A DNA stretch of 64,000 nucleotides, taken from assembly GCA_964035575.1 (NCBI GenBank), contig OZ037852.1, positions 496,001 through 560,000 of the forward strand, read 5' to 3'. Both the position numbers and the translations under genes were made by a program. Below are positions 38,578 to 48,883 of this stretch, piece by piece (positions within the stretch are counted from its first letter, which is position 1; the number at the start of each line of letters is the position of its first letter). The notes below the pieces were generated by a model that was given only the letters and a program-made list of their open reading frames with translations, did not search any database and was not told the DNA's origin. The DNA comes from Rhynchopus sp. YZ270_cl-10 (Eukaryota > Euglenozoa > Diplonemea > Diplonemida > Diplonemidae).

Positions 38578-40763
38578 CTACAGCTTAGTCTTGGAGAGGA
38601 GCACCTTCTGTCTGAGCTCCTTGTTCTCATCCTGTTCGGTGTTTTTTTTTGATTTGATCAAAAATTTGTTGGAATAGTGTAGTTGACACATGTGCAAGCT
38701 CCACTGTCAACGATGTGATCAAGGGTGTATTTGTAAAGGTCCACAGAATCCACATACCTCAAGCTTTCTCATGCGGGCGTCCACCTTCTCCATGGGGAGC
38801 ACGAACAGGAAGAACCTTGTGTGCGCGAGGCGGAGGTACTGTTTTGCAAGAAGGGGTTGGCGTTTTGTTTTAAAATGGTGGTGTTTTGTTTTTCTTCGAA
38901 AATATTGAAAGAAAATTTGCCCCCCTCTGGCAGACGTTCTCCCCCCTTTGGGGGGTCGTATCTACAACAAAGAAAAGTTTATAGATGAACCTTCTCGTTT
39001 CTTAGTCATGTATAAAAAAAACTACATACGTCGATGGTCTCCTTGGAGGACTTCCAGCCCTGCACCTTGCAGAAGTGCCATTGGCTTTCCAGGCTTTTGT
39101 AGGTGTTGAAGAAGTTCTCCATCTCAGACTTGATGTGCACCGGCACGTCGTCCACATCCTTCCACTCGGCCATGCGAGGCTCCTTCTTGGGCACGGCAAC
39201 GATCTTGAGGTCGGGCCCCTTCTCGTCTGTGCACGACATGCTGCCCACGATACGGACGTCGCACAGCGACATCTCGTTCAGGGGGTGGTTGCTGAGCACC
39301 AGTACGTTCACGGGGCTTCCGTCCTCCGCCACGGTCTGCGGGATGAACCCGTAGTTTCCTGGCCAGTACGTCGCACTGAAGAGCGGCCTCTGCAGAACAA
39401 GGCATCCAAGGTCCTTGTTGAAGGCGTATTTGTTGCAGGTGCCCTTAGGGCATTCGATGACAGCGGTCATGCGGTTGTTGTCGGCAGACACATCCTCCTC
39501 AGGCCAAGGCAGGCACCACAGGTTGGGTGCGTTGGCCACCTTGCGCCCCGAGAACTCGAGGCTGTACGCAACGCGCTTCTCCTCAAAGATGCGGTTCGCC
39601 TCAGCCCTGTTGTAGATGCTTGCAATGGTGACGTCGGTGCAGGAGTTCTGCTGTGCAGAGTGGATCACGAAGTTCTTGTAGTGCTCGATGATGCTGATGT
39701 TGATGTTCTCAAGCGACTTGATGTGGCTTGCACGCGGGTCGTCCACCGGCACTGCAATCATCTTGTAGTCCTCCACCTGCTTGCCCTCAGATGTCACATA
39801 ACGTCTCTTCAGCGCACCAATCAGACGTGTGTTCACCAGACACTCAGACACAAGAGGGAACACCGACAGACAGATGATGTCCAGCGGCTTCTTCGTCTCC
39901 TCCTGCCACGTCTGGCAGATCCATCCTGCATCTCCCGGGTACGGTGTGTTCAGTGTGTGGCGGTAGTGTCTGAACGAAGTGTCCGAACGGTAGTGGTAGG
40001 AGCACGCAGACCCCTTCGTCGCGTTGATGTAGCACAGCACACCCTTGTCTGTCTGCGGTGCGTGAAGCATGTTCGGTGCCCACAGGTTGGAGAACCGTTG
40101 CGGCTTGGCAGACTCAGCGACAAGCTTGTCGTGGTGTCTCTTCCTCGAGTCTGCAAGAACGTTCAAGGCCTGTTCCTTGCCGCCCCAACCGAGAACGCGG
40201 GCCCACTTTGGCTTGCCTGCCTTCTTTTCGAGGAGCTTGTAGGATTCGAAGAAGTGCTGGATCTCCCTCTTGAGGTGGGGTGGGATGGTGTCGAGGGAGA
40301 CGATGTGGGAGCAGGAGGTCATGCCGTCGAGGACTGCGATGATCTTCTCGTCTCTTCCGGACTCATCCTCCATGTCCATGAGACCGACGATGCGGCAGTT
40401 TGCGATGGTGCCGGGCTCGAGACCTTTATGCTGAGCAGCGTAGGGTGAGATGATCAGGAGGTCCAACGGGTCACCGTCTCCACACAGCGTGGCGGGGATG
40501 TATCCGTAGTCACCTGGGTAGTGCACTGCAGAGTGCAGCACACGGTCGAGAACAAGCATCCCCGTGTCCTTGTCCACCTCATACTTGTTCGGACTCCCCC
40601 TCGTCACCTCCACCATGCAAGGCACCACATCGTCTCCGTACTTCGCATTGGCCGGCCTGTCATGAACGTTCTTCCAGTCACCGAAGGAAGGGTCGGACGA
40701 CATCACATCCTCACGCACTGTGGCAAACGCCACGATCGATTCATCTGTTGATTGGTGCACCAT
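38578..40763 (-). CDS. inorganic pyrophosphatase with three tandem PPase folds
   Basis: Family I soluble pyrophosphatase, hydrolysing PPi to two phosphates. Exons 40763-39030, 38838-38758 and 38631-38578 (both introns phase 0, donors GTATGTAG and GTATGTGG) give 622 residues. Domain 1 (about 42-225) has the catalytic set: PNKYE, YPGDYGYIP, DGDPLD (96-101) and DESGRDEKIIAV. Domain 2 (about 240-375) is recognisable from PYPGDAGWI and DYKMIAVPVDDPR but lacks the metal Asps. Domain 3 (about 430-578) keeps NKYAFNKDLG, YWPGNYGFIPQ and DEKGPDLKIVAV, but DxDPxD has become DGSPVN (481-486). The two small last exons add a coiled-coil tail (MEKVDARMRKLEDENKELRQ). Only domain 1 is likely active. CATACAG precedes the ATG by about 27 nt. 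Confidence 0.9.
38977..39010 (+). repeat. hairpin repeat inside pyrophosphatase intron 1
   Basis: GTTTATAGATGAACCTTCTC + GTTTCTTAGTCATG. A diverged member lying within intron 38839-39029. Confidence 0.5.
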
Positions 40764-41313
40764 TGGTTGGTTGTGTCTGTTGTCTTTACTCTGTATGGTG
40801 TGGGTACTTCAAGGAATTGACATACAAAAGCTCAGGCATAGGAACCATGCCTAAGAACGTAGGTCCCGTATGTGTGGGTTTGGCGGGTTTGGTAAAAAGG
40901 GGGGAATAAATACACATAACTTCACATCGATTCTAGAACTCTATTCGCAGAGACAAAAAGAAACTGCAGAAAAACGTTAGTGTGATGACGGCGGCCATCA
41001 AAGAGAAAGATTGAATGACATCTGTTTTATGGATGTCAAGAGAAGAAAGAAAAGATCTCTTAGATGAACGCCACCTGGAAAGAGAAGAAGAAGTTATTAA
41101 GACGAACCTAAGTCGAGGCTTGCGTCATCTGAGAGGAAAGCATTTTTTTTTTTTTGGTAAAAGAAAAGTCTAAGTTTCACTTCGTCTACAGAAAGACCGC
41201 TCGATCTTGGCAAACCCAACAAACGAGAGAAATGAAATGTTTTGCAAAAAATAAAATAAAAAATCACAGCTACCCACTCCCCCTCCCTCCCTCCCTCCCC
41301 CTCCCTCCCAATC
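40764..41313. other. intergenic spacer
   Basis: No gene seen. A diverged hairpin (ACGAACCTAAGTCGAGGCTTGCGTCA) lies near 41095-41130 and a CCCTCCCT tract at 41278-41310. Confidence 0.5.
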
Positions 41314-42348
41314 TCACAAACACGACACCTTGTCGAGATACTCCATCACAACCCCCTCTGGGAGGGTGTCCCTTTGAGGAAATAATGCCCAGTTTTTGTA
41401 TTGTCCTGGGAGGCCTAGGCAGGCACGGCGCCATTCGTTGTATTTTATTGCATGATTTTCTTCGAGGGTGCTGTTGGAACTGTCTTGCGATAGGTCGCAG
41501 AAGGAGAAGAGATCGAAGTTTTGCGGGAGGCCTACTGCGAGCATGTGCCCCCGCTGGATGAGGCCCTGGAGGTAGCTTTCAGACCACGATTGGTAGCCCA
41601 GGAAGAACGCAAGGCGTGCATCCTTGCAGCGCTCCCGCAATGCTATGACGGCCTCCAAATCGTTCGTGTTGTACACCCCAGGAAGCATCTCAAACGACCC
41701 TTCACTTTCCATCGTATGCAAACACATCACACTCAACATCGCATTATCCTTCTGCATAAACCCACCCACCCGAACCGGACATTCCTTCAACTCCGCAAAA
41801 TGCGGCGACGTCCTCTCTAAGGATAGGTCCCCCACCAATGCATAAGGGTAATTCAAGGTGATCCCATTGTAAGATCCCGCAGTAACCTTAAAGACGAGGG
41901 TAACTGAAGAGTGGTTAAGGGGGTCGCTCCAGGCGGCGAGAGGGTGGGAGACAAGGAGAAATGCGTTTGGGAGATCTGTGTGGTCGACGGTGGCGAAGTT
42001 AGGTATGCTGTCATCGATAGCGGGTAGCGGCGTGAGGCACGGTTCTATCGCTTTGTAAAGCGTCTTTGCAGACGCAAGCACGCTCAGCTGTGCGAACGCT
42101 GCCGACAACGGCAGTTTGTCGACCCTCCGAAACTCTCGCTTCACCCGGTCCACAAGAAACCCCTGGTCGTGCACGACCCCGGCAGCGATGTTCTCTTCCC
42201 CAGACACCACCCACTCTTGTGTCGTCGCGTCAACATGCGCGTTGCACTCCAACAGCAGATTCCTCAAAGCTGGCGACCCATCGACCTCCCTCCCATATCG
42301 CAACAACTTTGTGTACAATGACTTCCCCAAAGTCCCGCCCTTAGCCAT
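41314..42348 (-). CDS. UPF0301 (AlgH/YqgE, DUF179) protein
   Basis: A 344-residue protein whose second half (about 120-320) matches the UPF0301/AlgH family, known from bacteria, plants and algae, with no settled biochemical role. Visible blocks are PNAFLLVSHPLA, YNGITLNYPYALVGDLS, PVRVGGFMQKDN, LPGVYNTNDLEAV, ARLAFFLGYQSWSESYLQGL and QRGHMLAVGLPQNFDLFSF, in the family order. The N-terminal 110 residues are extra and include a basic helical start (SLYTKLLRYGREVDGSPALR) that could be an organelle-targeting or LYR-like segment; this is a guess. The ATG follows a C/T tract and CTTAAG by 4 nt. No intron is visible. It lies between the pyrophosphatase and the second antiporter copy. Confidence 0.85.
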   Translation of the reverse strand: MAKGGTLGKSLYTKLLRYGREVDGSPALRNLLLECNAHVDATTQEWVVSGEENIAAGVVHDQGFLVDRVKREFRRVDKLPLSAAFAQLSVLASAKTLYKAIEPCLTPLPAIDDSIPNFATVDHTDLPNAFLLVSHPLAAWSDPLNHSSVTLVFKVTAGSYNGITLNYPYALVGDLSLERTSPHFAELKECPVRVGGFMQKDNAMLSVMCLHTMESEGSFEMLPGVYNTNDLEAVIALRERCKDARLAFFLGYQSWSESYLQGLIQRGHMLAVGLPQNFDLFSFCDLSQDSSNSTLEENHAIKYNEWRRACLGLPGQYKNWALFPQRDTLPEGVVMEYLDKVSCL

Positions 42349-43504
42349 TTTCCTTAAGGTTGTTGGATTTGAAAAAGAGGGGTTAAAATGAGCCTAAAGG
42401 GAGTCCCCAAATAAGTTCTTTGGGCGAGAACTTCCCTTTAAGTCTTCATAGGAATATTTAAAAGGTACATAATGCCTGGTGAAAAAGAACCCACGGAAGA
42501 CGGGGAATCTGAGAGGGGAGGGGTCACATCAAGGCATGTTTCGAGTAGCTCTGATAGTATGGTATGGTGACCCCGTTGGGTGTGCATGCTTCGTTGTGCA
42601 CCTGAAGTTGGTGAAAGGGGTGTGATGACCATCAGGTAGGTCAGGAGAGTGCACGGCGCATTCCTGAACTAGCTCATGGCATGCTTGAGATGCGCGCTTC
42701 GCTAAAACCCGTGGAAGACATAGGTCGTGAGTCTGCGGAGACTAGCGGAGGAAGAAGTGCTCTCTCCCTACCTGCCCCGGGTGATAGTCGATCTGGGAGT
42801 CGTCCAGTGATGATGATGATGATGATGATGGTCCCCCTCATCCGCCTTCCGCCTTCTTGCGTGTTATGTCATCGCAAAGTTTCGATGTGAAAAGATGGGG
42901 AGGAAGCTGTTTTTGTTTCTGTTTATTAGAACATATGGGGGTTTTTTTGAGGCGAACCTAAAAACTGAAAGGAAAAGCTGCGTTTAAATAGAACCGCAAA
43001 GAGACCCAGATGGTGGCATCTTTGAATAGGCAACATGCTGTGTTCTATAAAACCAAAAAAAAAGGGAAAAATAGAATAAAAGTGGCAAATAAGTGTCCAC
43101 AAATGGGGGGGGGGGGGGGGGGAAAGAGGGAGGGAGAGGGGAGGGGAATCATGAGATCTTTTGCGACAGACACCAAATTGAGTATTTCCCAACAAGATGC
43201 TGCCAAAAACGAAGAACTCATCATTGCAGCGAAGTAGCAGAAAATGCCCTGCCTTAAAAGGGGGGCTCTGCTCACGGCTGCATTAAAAAAAAAAAAATGG
43301 AAAAGGGGAGGGTAAATTATTATAAAGAAGAACAGATGAAGAACAGAATGCAGTGGGGACTCGTCTTAGGATCACAGACTCGTCAACTGCACATAGTAGA
43401 CTCTCGACACAAATATAAATAAAAACCAAGCTGCCTCTACGCTGGGGCAGTACGTCGATTAACGTGTAAATAATAGCAAAGAATACAACCGAAAAACATT
43501 ACCC
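42349..43504. other. intergenic spacer with a GAT microsatellite
   Basis: No gene supported. A (GAT)n microsatellite lies at about 42810-42832 and a long G run at about 43106-43125. Confidence 0.5.
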
Positions 43505-45098
43505 TGTGAGGCATGTGTCTGCCTGCACAGGGTGTGTCGCGTTGTGGTTTGCAGGTTGCGCCACAAAGCACAAACGCAACAGGGTGTGTAGAGGGGTGAT
43601 GTGGCATCAGGGGCGTGTGACTGCGTGTGGGAGGGCTGCCTGGCCGGCACTGACCGCACCGGGCACGACTGCCGGCACAGCCTCGGTGAGGGGACCCACC
43701 TCGTCGGGGGTGTTGTTCTTGATCCAGAACCAGAACGCAATCGCAATCGAGATGTACGAGCACACCAGGGTTGCTCCCTCCATCCATGTTGCCTGTGGAG
43801 AGTGTGGTGTGATATGAGATGGTGTATAAAGGTAGAGGGAGAGGAGAGGAGAGGGAGGTGGGTAAAGAAAGCTTGCCACACAGTGTGCTCACATCAAGGT
43901 AAACAGCTAACATTGGTGCACCTGGTCGACCTGGCGACGTCTGTTTGTTTTGCAACATACCTCCTTCTTCGACACAATCTGGAAGGCCTTGAGAATGCAC
44001 AGGAACAGCACAGCGGTCTCGAGGACACCGTAGTTCATCGTGAGCGGCTGGCCAATGGCCCATCCGAAGAGCGTCAGCATCGGAACAACGAAGACAGCAA
44101 CCTGCATCGCAGACCCAATCGCCACACCCACACACAGGTCCATCTTCCCCTTTGCTGCCATGTTCACAACAGTCACGAACTCAGGAAGGTTGCCTGCAAG
44201 CGGGAGCAGGATGAAGGCCACGAAGCGCGGCGACATGCCCACGTTCAGCGCAAACTGCCCAATGCTGTCGCACACCCACTCGCTCACGGCACACACGCTC
44301 ACCGTGACGACGCACAGACACGCAATACCCGTCTTCATCGACAGCACAGCATCCTCTTCCTGCTCCTCACCGTCGTCGTAGATCTCCGAGTGTGTCTTCA
44401 TCGACAGCAGGAACAGGAAGTACGACGCAAGCAGCAGAATCGCAAGGTAGTGGCTCATCTTCGTCAGGTCCGCCTCGTCAATGTCCGCACGCGTGCTTGC
44501 CGCACACGGCAGCATGTACGAAAACAGCGCCGCAAACAGCACAGACGTGTTCACTCCTGCCGCAGTGCGGTTCCAACGGATCTTCGACCCGTCGCGCCCC
44601 GCCACCAGGAAGGCCACACCCAGACTCCACACACCGTTCGACACAATCGACCCAAGCAGCGAGTACTTCACCACCCCAAACAGCCCCTTCGACAGCGCAA
44701 ACGTCGCAATGATCATCTCAATCGCGTTTCCAAACGTCACGTTCAGCAGCGCACCCAGGCTCTGGTTCAGGTGCAGCGAGATCTGCTCCGTGCTCGAGCT
44801 CAACATGCTCGACAGCGCCACAAGCGCCATCAGCGACGTCACAAACAGCGCCGTCTCGCCCCAATCAAACATGAAGCTCGCCACCGCAAACGGGAAGAAC
44901 ACCACAAGGTAGTTGAAGCTCGACTCGTTGAACCACTCCGACACACCCTCCATCGTCCCACGCTCCTCGTGGTGCACCTTCGGCTCCGCCTCCTTCCCCA
45001 GCAGCCGCGTCCCCTCCGTGATCGACACGTACGAATGTTCCTTCCCTGATGCCGCACGGTGCTCCACAGAGGCCGTCATTGTGTCTTTCTTTTGTGTA
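43505..45098. repeat. duplicated antiporter unit, copy 2
   Basis: Matches 35246-36840 in the same orientation, intron included. Flanking sequences are unrelated. Confidence 0.95.
43607..45079 (-). CDS. Ca2+/H+ antiporter (CAX family), copy 2
   Basis: The same 434-residue protein as copy 1: exons 45079-43961 and 43792-43607, with the single coding difference (near 45038) silent. All CAX signatures are intact. Because the duplication stops about 18 bp before the ATG, this copy has its own upstream sequence. That still supplies a T/C-rich tract (AACTTTTCCGTCGTACTTTA) and an AAAAG acceptor candidate, so it may be expressed under different signals. Retention of the intron rules out origin from spliced mRNA. 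Either a very recent duplication, a gene-converted pair or an assembly artefact would give this identity. Confidence 0.92.
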
Positions 45099-45888
45099 AA
45101 GTACGACGGAAAAGTTAAACAAACTGACGATGGGATATGGCGGGTCTTGGATGGTCACAAAGCACACCTGCCCCAAATAAAATGGGTTGGCTATACTATA
45201 ATGAGGGGGTGATTCGCACTTCTTGCGTACTTTGTGCAGCCCCCTCAGCCACACCATCAAAACACACTTCCCCATAATCTTATGGTCGCCAGAGAACAAC
45301 ATGTTAGTGCAACATCAACGATCGTGCGATCGTGTATGAGCAGTTGCATGGGTCAGCTAAAAACCCGAATAAGTTTGGGATTTTTTGGTAACTTTGGCGA
45401 CTTCTTGACCAAAAATACTTGGACGACTGTAAATGTAAACCGCAGTGGAGTACATACGGGGTAAAGACTGGCGAAGCAAGATTTCAAAAAAGAAGAAAAA
45501 AAAAACGCACCTCCAAATTTTCCATTGATTATTTCGCCTTCATAACAACCCTCACCTTTGACAACAAAGAAGACAAAATCGCAACTTTTGATCGGATCGG
45601 ACACACAAGAAACCCCCCTCCACACACAAGGGGAAAATAAAACAAAAACTCTAAACCAAATATGCGACAAAACGAGGCTAGTATCACATTTGCTGTTTTC
45701 TTTTTTCTTGAAAACTATGACAACGTGCATCCCCGCGAACGAGTAATGCACGTGGCCTTTTCTTCTTTGGTTTGCTAATTCCCCACCCTACCCTGCCACC
45801 CGCCACCCCCACTGATTCAAAAGACGAAAAAAAAAGAAAAAAAACTGATCACCAAAACTCAAAAAAAAACCCATCCCCATTTTTCGAA
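45099..45888. other. intergenic spacer
   Basis: No gene seen. AT-rich, with a CGATCGTGCGATCG direct repeat near 45315. Confidence 0.5.
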
Positions 45889-46644
45889 CTACCGCTTACG
45901 GTCGTAAAGCCATTTGTAGGTCTTTTTTGTTCCTTCGGGTGCATTGGGGTCTGACTTGAGGACACGTTTACCCTTTTGGAGCAGTTTCTGTTTGTCTGAC
46001 ACAGCTGTTGCGAGGCCTTCGAGCTTAGATTTTCTGCGCAGACGCTCTGTCAGTGCGTGGTATTGTTGTGCCTCATGCTTGGCAGAGTCTGCAGACTGTG
46101 TGCTCACCTTTGCCTTTGCAAGCTTCGCCAACTTCGGCCTGTTGGAGACGTGGTCCAACAGCTGCGGTGCTGTGTCAAAGTACTTTGCAGCATTAAAGTC
46201 CTCTGCCTCATCCTCATCCACAAAGACCTGATGCTTGCCGCTCGAGGGCAACGACATGAAAGAGAGGTCGTTTTTCAGCTGCTTCACAGCGCCCTTATCC
46301 AACGCGACCTTGTGGCGGAGGTACCGCTCGTTGCCGCTGTTTTCGCGCAGCTGTTGTGGACCCTTCTTTGGCTTTTCCTTTTGAATGTGACGTCCGTGCT
46401 CGTCCGTTTCCGTGTTGATCATTGCGGTGTTAAATTCATCGGGGTTGCGTGTGCTCGCCGCCAGACGCAGTTTCTGCAACTTCTCACGTTTGTTTTTGTA
46501 GCTCTTCGCACGTATCTTATAATCCTGTTTCTTCTCCAGCAGTCCGAAGCGACCACGTGCCTTGGTCTGTCCTCTCTCACGATGATCCTTTCCTTGGAAC
46601 GCCTTCCGCAAGGCACGCGAACCATCTCCTTTGCCTTTTGTCAT
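45889..46644 (-). CDS. UTP11: UTP11-like small-subunit processome protein
   Basis: Nucleolar component of the U3 snoRNP/SSU processome needed for 18S rRNA maturation. The 251-residue protein matches the family in length (about 250) and in order of blocks: a basic N-terminus (SRALRKAFQGKDHRERGQTK), RFGLLEKKQDYKIRAKSYKN, NPDEFNTAMINTETDEHGRH, then DLSFMSLPSSGKHQVFVDEDE in the middle, and a basic C-terminal helix ending TKKTYKWLYDRKR. Charged throughout, no membrane segment. ATG 46644 was picked on homology and because a long C/T tract and TTCAG lie 20 nt upstream. The frame is open further upstream but reads a simple Ser/Pro repeat from that tract. No intron. Confidence 0.9.
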   Translation of the reverse strand: MTKGKGDGSRALRKAFQGKDHRERGQTKARGRFGLLEKKQDYKIRAKSYKNKREKLQKLRLAASTRNPDEFNTAMINTETDEHGRHIQKEKPKKGPQQLRENSGNERYLRHKVALDKGAVKQLKNDLSFMSLPSSGKHQVFVDEDEAEDFNAAKYFDTAPQLLDHVSNRPKLAKLAKAKVSTQSADSAKHEAQQYHALTERLRRKSKLEGLATAVSDKQKLLQKGKRVLKSDPNAPEGTKKTYKWLYDRKR

Positions 46645-46664
46645 TTTTAAAAAAAATGCTTTTC

Positions 46665-46745
46665 CTGAATTGCGAGGTGAGGTGAGGGGAGGTGAGGGGA
46701 GGTGAGGGGAGGTGAGGGGAGGGGGGGGGAGGGGAGGGGAGGGAG
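46665..46745 (-). promoter_or_regulatory. candidate splice-acceptor pyrimidine tract before UTP11
   Basis: On the gene strand this is a repeated CCTCCCCTCA tract running into CGCAATTCAG, 20 nt before the UTP11 ATG. It is the clearest example of the acceptor pattern seen before most genes here. Confidence 0.55.
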
Positions 46746-47267
46746 ATTTTCGAAGCAAAAAATAAGACATTTTTTAATTCTGCAATTCATTTTGCATTTT
46801 TGGGGGATAGAATGTAGTAGAGAGACGTCACCCTTTTGTGTCGGGAGAGGGGAAGGTCTGGGAGACTCAAATAAAATTGAAAGTGATTTGATGCATGCAC
46901 CTCTCGCCTGACGATGCCAGCCCCGGATGATGGCCTGGTTTTACACAATAGTGTTTCAGCCCACAGTAGTCTAAACGCTTTCGGCACCAATGAAGGAACT
47001 GACTCACAGGGTGCCATTACCATCGTTGATAGAGCACAGGTCTTGATGTAAGATGTTTGACCCACAGCCAACGCTATGACATTACGCCATCACGAAAAAC
47101 CGTGGCACCTTACAACCTGAGCTCTGGATCCAACTGGTCGTGGCAGGTTATCTGCAGGGGAGGGGGGGAGGGAGGAGGGGGGCAAAAATAAAATTGCAGG
47201 GGGTAAAGACCAGGCCTGGGCCTAAAGTGGGTGCCCGGGGCCCGATTTTGATTTTATTTTATTTTTT

Positions 47268-47677
47268 CTAAGGGCACGGTAATTTTTATTTTTGGTAAGC
47301 GTCTGCGTGCGTACTTTTTTTTTGAGATTCCAGAGAAAAAAATTATGCAGAAAAAAAAATTATACAGGGGGCCCTCAATAACTCAACAATGTATTTTAGG
47401 TAAAAAATGTACATTTTTCAGTGCAAATTGACCCCATCACAGCACACACAGACTCCCGAGAGCCGAAATCAAAAAAAATTCCCCCCGATTTTTTGTGGGC
47501 AAAAATTGGTGGGAAAATATTTTTGGTACCTGTATTTCCCCCACTGTAATTTTCCTCTATAATTTTTTTCACCACTCATAATTTTTTTTACTGCATAATT
47601 TTTTTTTGCGTGCGTGCGTACTTTTTTTTGAGAAGTGGTCTGACGCTTACCAAGAAAAAAAATTACCGTGCCCTAAG
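47268..47677. mobile_element. 410-bp TIR element
   Basis: CTAAGGGCACGGTAATTTTT at the left end pairs with the right end AAAATTACCGTGCCCTAAG; the arms continue through GGTAAGCGTC/GACGCTTACC (about 35 bp). Inner sequence is also partly self-complementary (AAATTATGCAG/CTGCATAATTT). No coding region. Confidence 0.65.
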
Positions 47678-48064
47678 GATTTTACACGGGGGAAAATTTA
47701 TTTTTCTAAGGGTTTTTCTTAGGGGAAAAAGTCTGGGGGGTCGGGCCGGGCCCCGTGTGGCTGAGAATAACTCGCACTCTGCCCGGGAGTGCGGTACCAA
47801 GCCATAATGAACAAAAAAAGTCTCCACCCCGCTTCCTTCGGTCTCGTCCCTTTCACCTCCCGCACAACAGAATAAATAATAATACAGTATGGTGCGTGTG
47901 ACTGCAAACGTCGAGGGAACCTTGCTTCTTGCAGTGCTGCAAGTGCTCGCCACCACGGTGGTAGCAAGCATTGCGTTGGCGCACTTGGGCAGGCCCTGAC
48001 GGCACTGAGGAACGAAAAAGAAAAATAATTCAGCGCCTCCCAGGTCTGCACCTTTAAAAAAAAT

Positions 48065-48190
48065 TTGCCTGCGGCGCCATTTTCCCTTTTTTGCTCTGCA
48101 AAAAAGGATTCGCTGAGTGGCTTTGTGGTATAAAAGCTGCATTTTTTATACTGTACCCTAATTTTTTTTCGCCTGCGGCGCCGTTTTATA
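48065..48190 (-). repeat. dispersed GC-palindrome repeat, copy 2
   Basis: GCCTGCGGCGCCATTTTC through CGCCTGCGGCGCC. It aligns along its length with the reverse complement of 30310-30445, so it is the same family in the opposite orientation. Confidence 0.65.
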
Positions 48191-48844
48191 TTCATCCCGA
48201 ACATTCGGGGTGCACGTAGCGCGTAGCGCGCCCGGGTTTAGGACCCCTTCTTGAATTTCGAGGGGGCGGTTCACGTTACAGTGGGTCCAGAATCATAGTT
48301 CAATTTAACCCCGCTAAGCAACTCGCTGGTGGTAATGACCAAAACGTGTATCAGCCAAGAACTTGCCCATTTTTTTCAAAATGACCCCGTGACAGTGAGG
48401 GTAAAAGCTCGGAAAACCCGAAAAAGGCCAAAAAAAAACCCCCGAAAAGGGAAAACCGAGAACATATTTCGGCAGGGGGCAGCGTGTTCTCAGAAAAATC
48501 CAAAAATTGCCTGTAAAAATCCTTAGAAAAAACCTGGGTGCCCGATCCAAAAAAATGGAAAAAACCCCAGGGTGCCCGCCCACCCCTGGGTAAAGACATA
48601 GGGCGGGGGATATGTATTTAGCCAAATTCTTCAGAACAAAACAGAGTGCCAAAAATAACGAAACAAAATAAAATTAAAAAAAAGTTAGACGAGGTCGTGA
48701 AAGTGAAAGGCACGCACCTACCACAAACGAGACACGCTCGGTGCGTAATCCCATTGGGAGGAGAGTGCATGGGGAAATAAAGAAGAGTTGAAAGTGCAAA
48801 CACCCTACCCTTTTAGGAGGACGCAGGAACTAAATAAAGGAACA

Positions 48845-48883
48845 GTTGATAAGATGTCCCCAAGCCTTTCGTGAGCCACCTTA
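48845..48883 (+). repeat. dispersed hairpin repeat (AAGC-stem type)
   Basis: GTTGATAAGATGTCCCCAAG + CCTTTCGTGAGCCACCTTA. Confidence 0.5.

Noticed and set aside
38690-38908. + strand small frame near 38.7 kb
   Set aside because: The interval holds the last exons of the pyrophosphatase on the minus strand, which join in phase.
39075-40448. 457-codon + strand frame
   Set aside because: Antisense to the pyrophosphatase.
48314-48652. 112-codon minus frame in the spacer
   Set aside because: Phe/Pro/Gly-rich reading of low-complexity GGGAAAA sequence that recurs elsewhere without conservation of frame.
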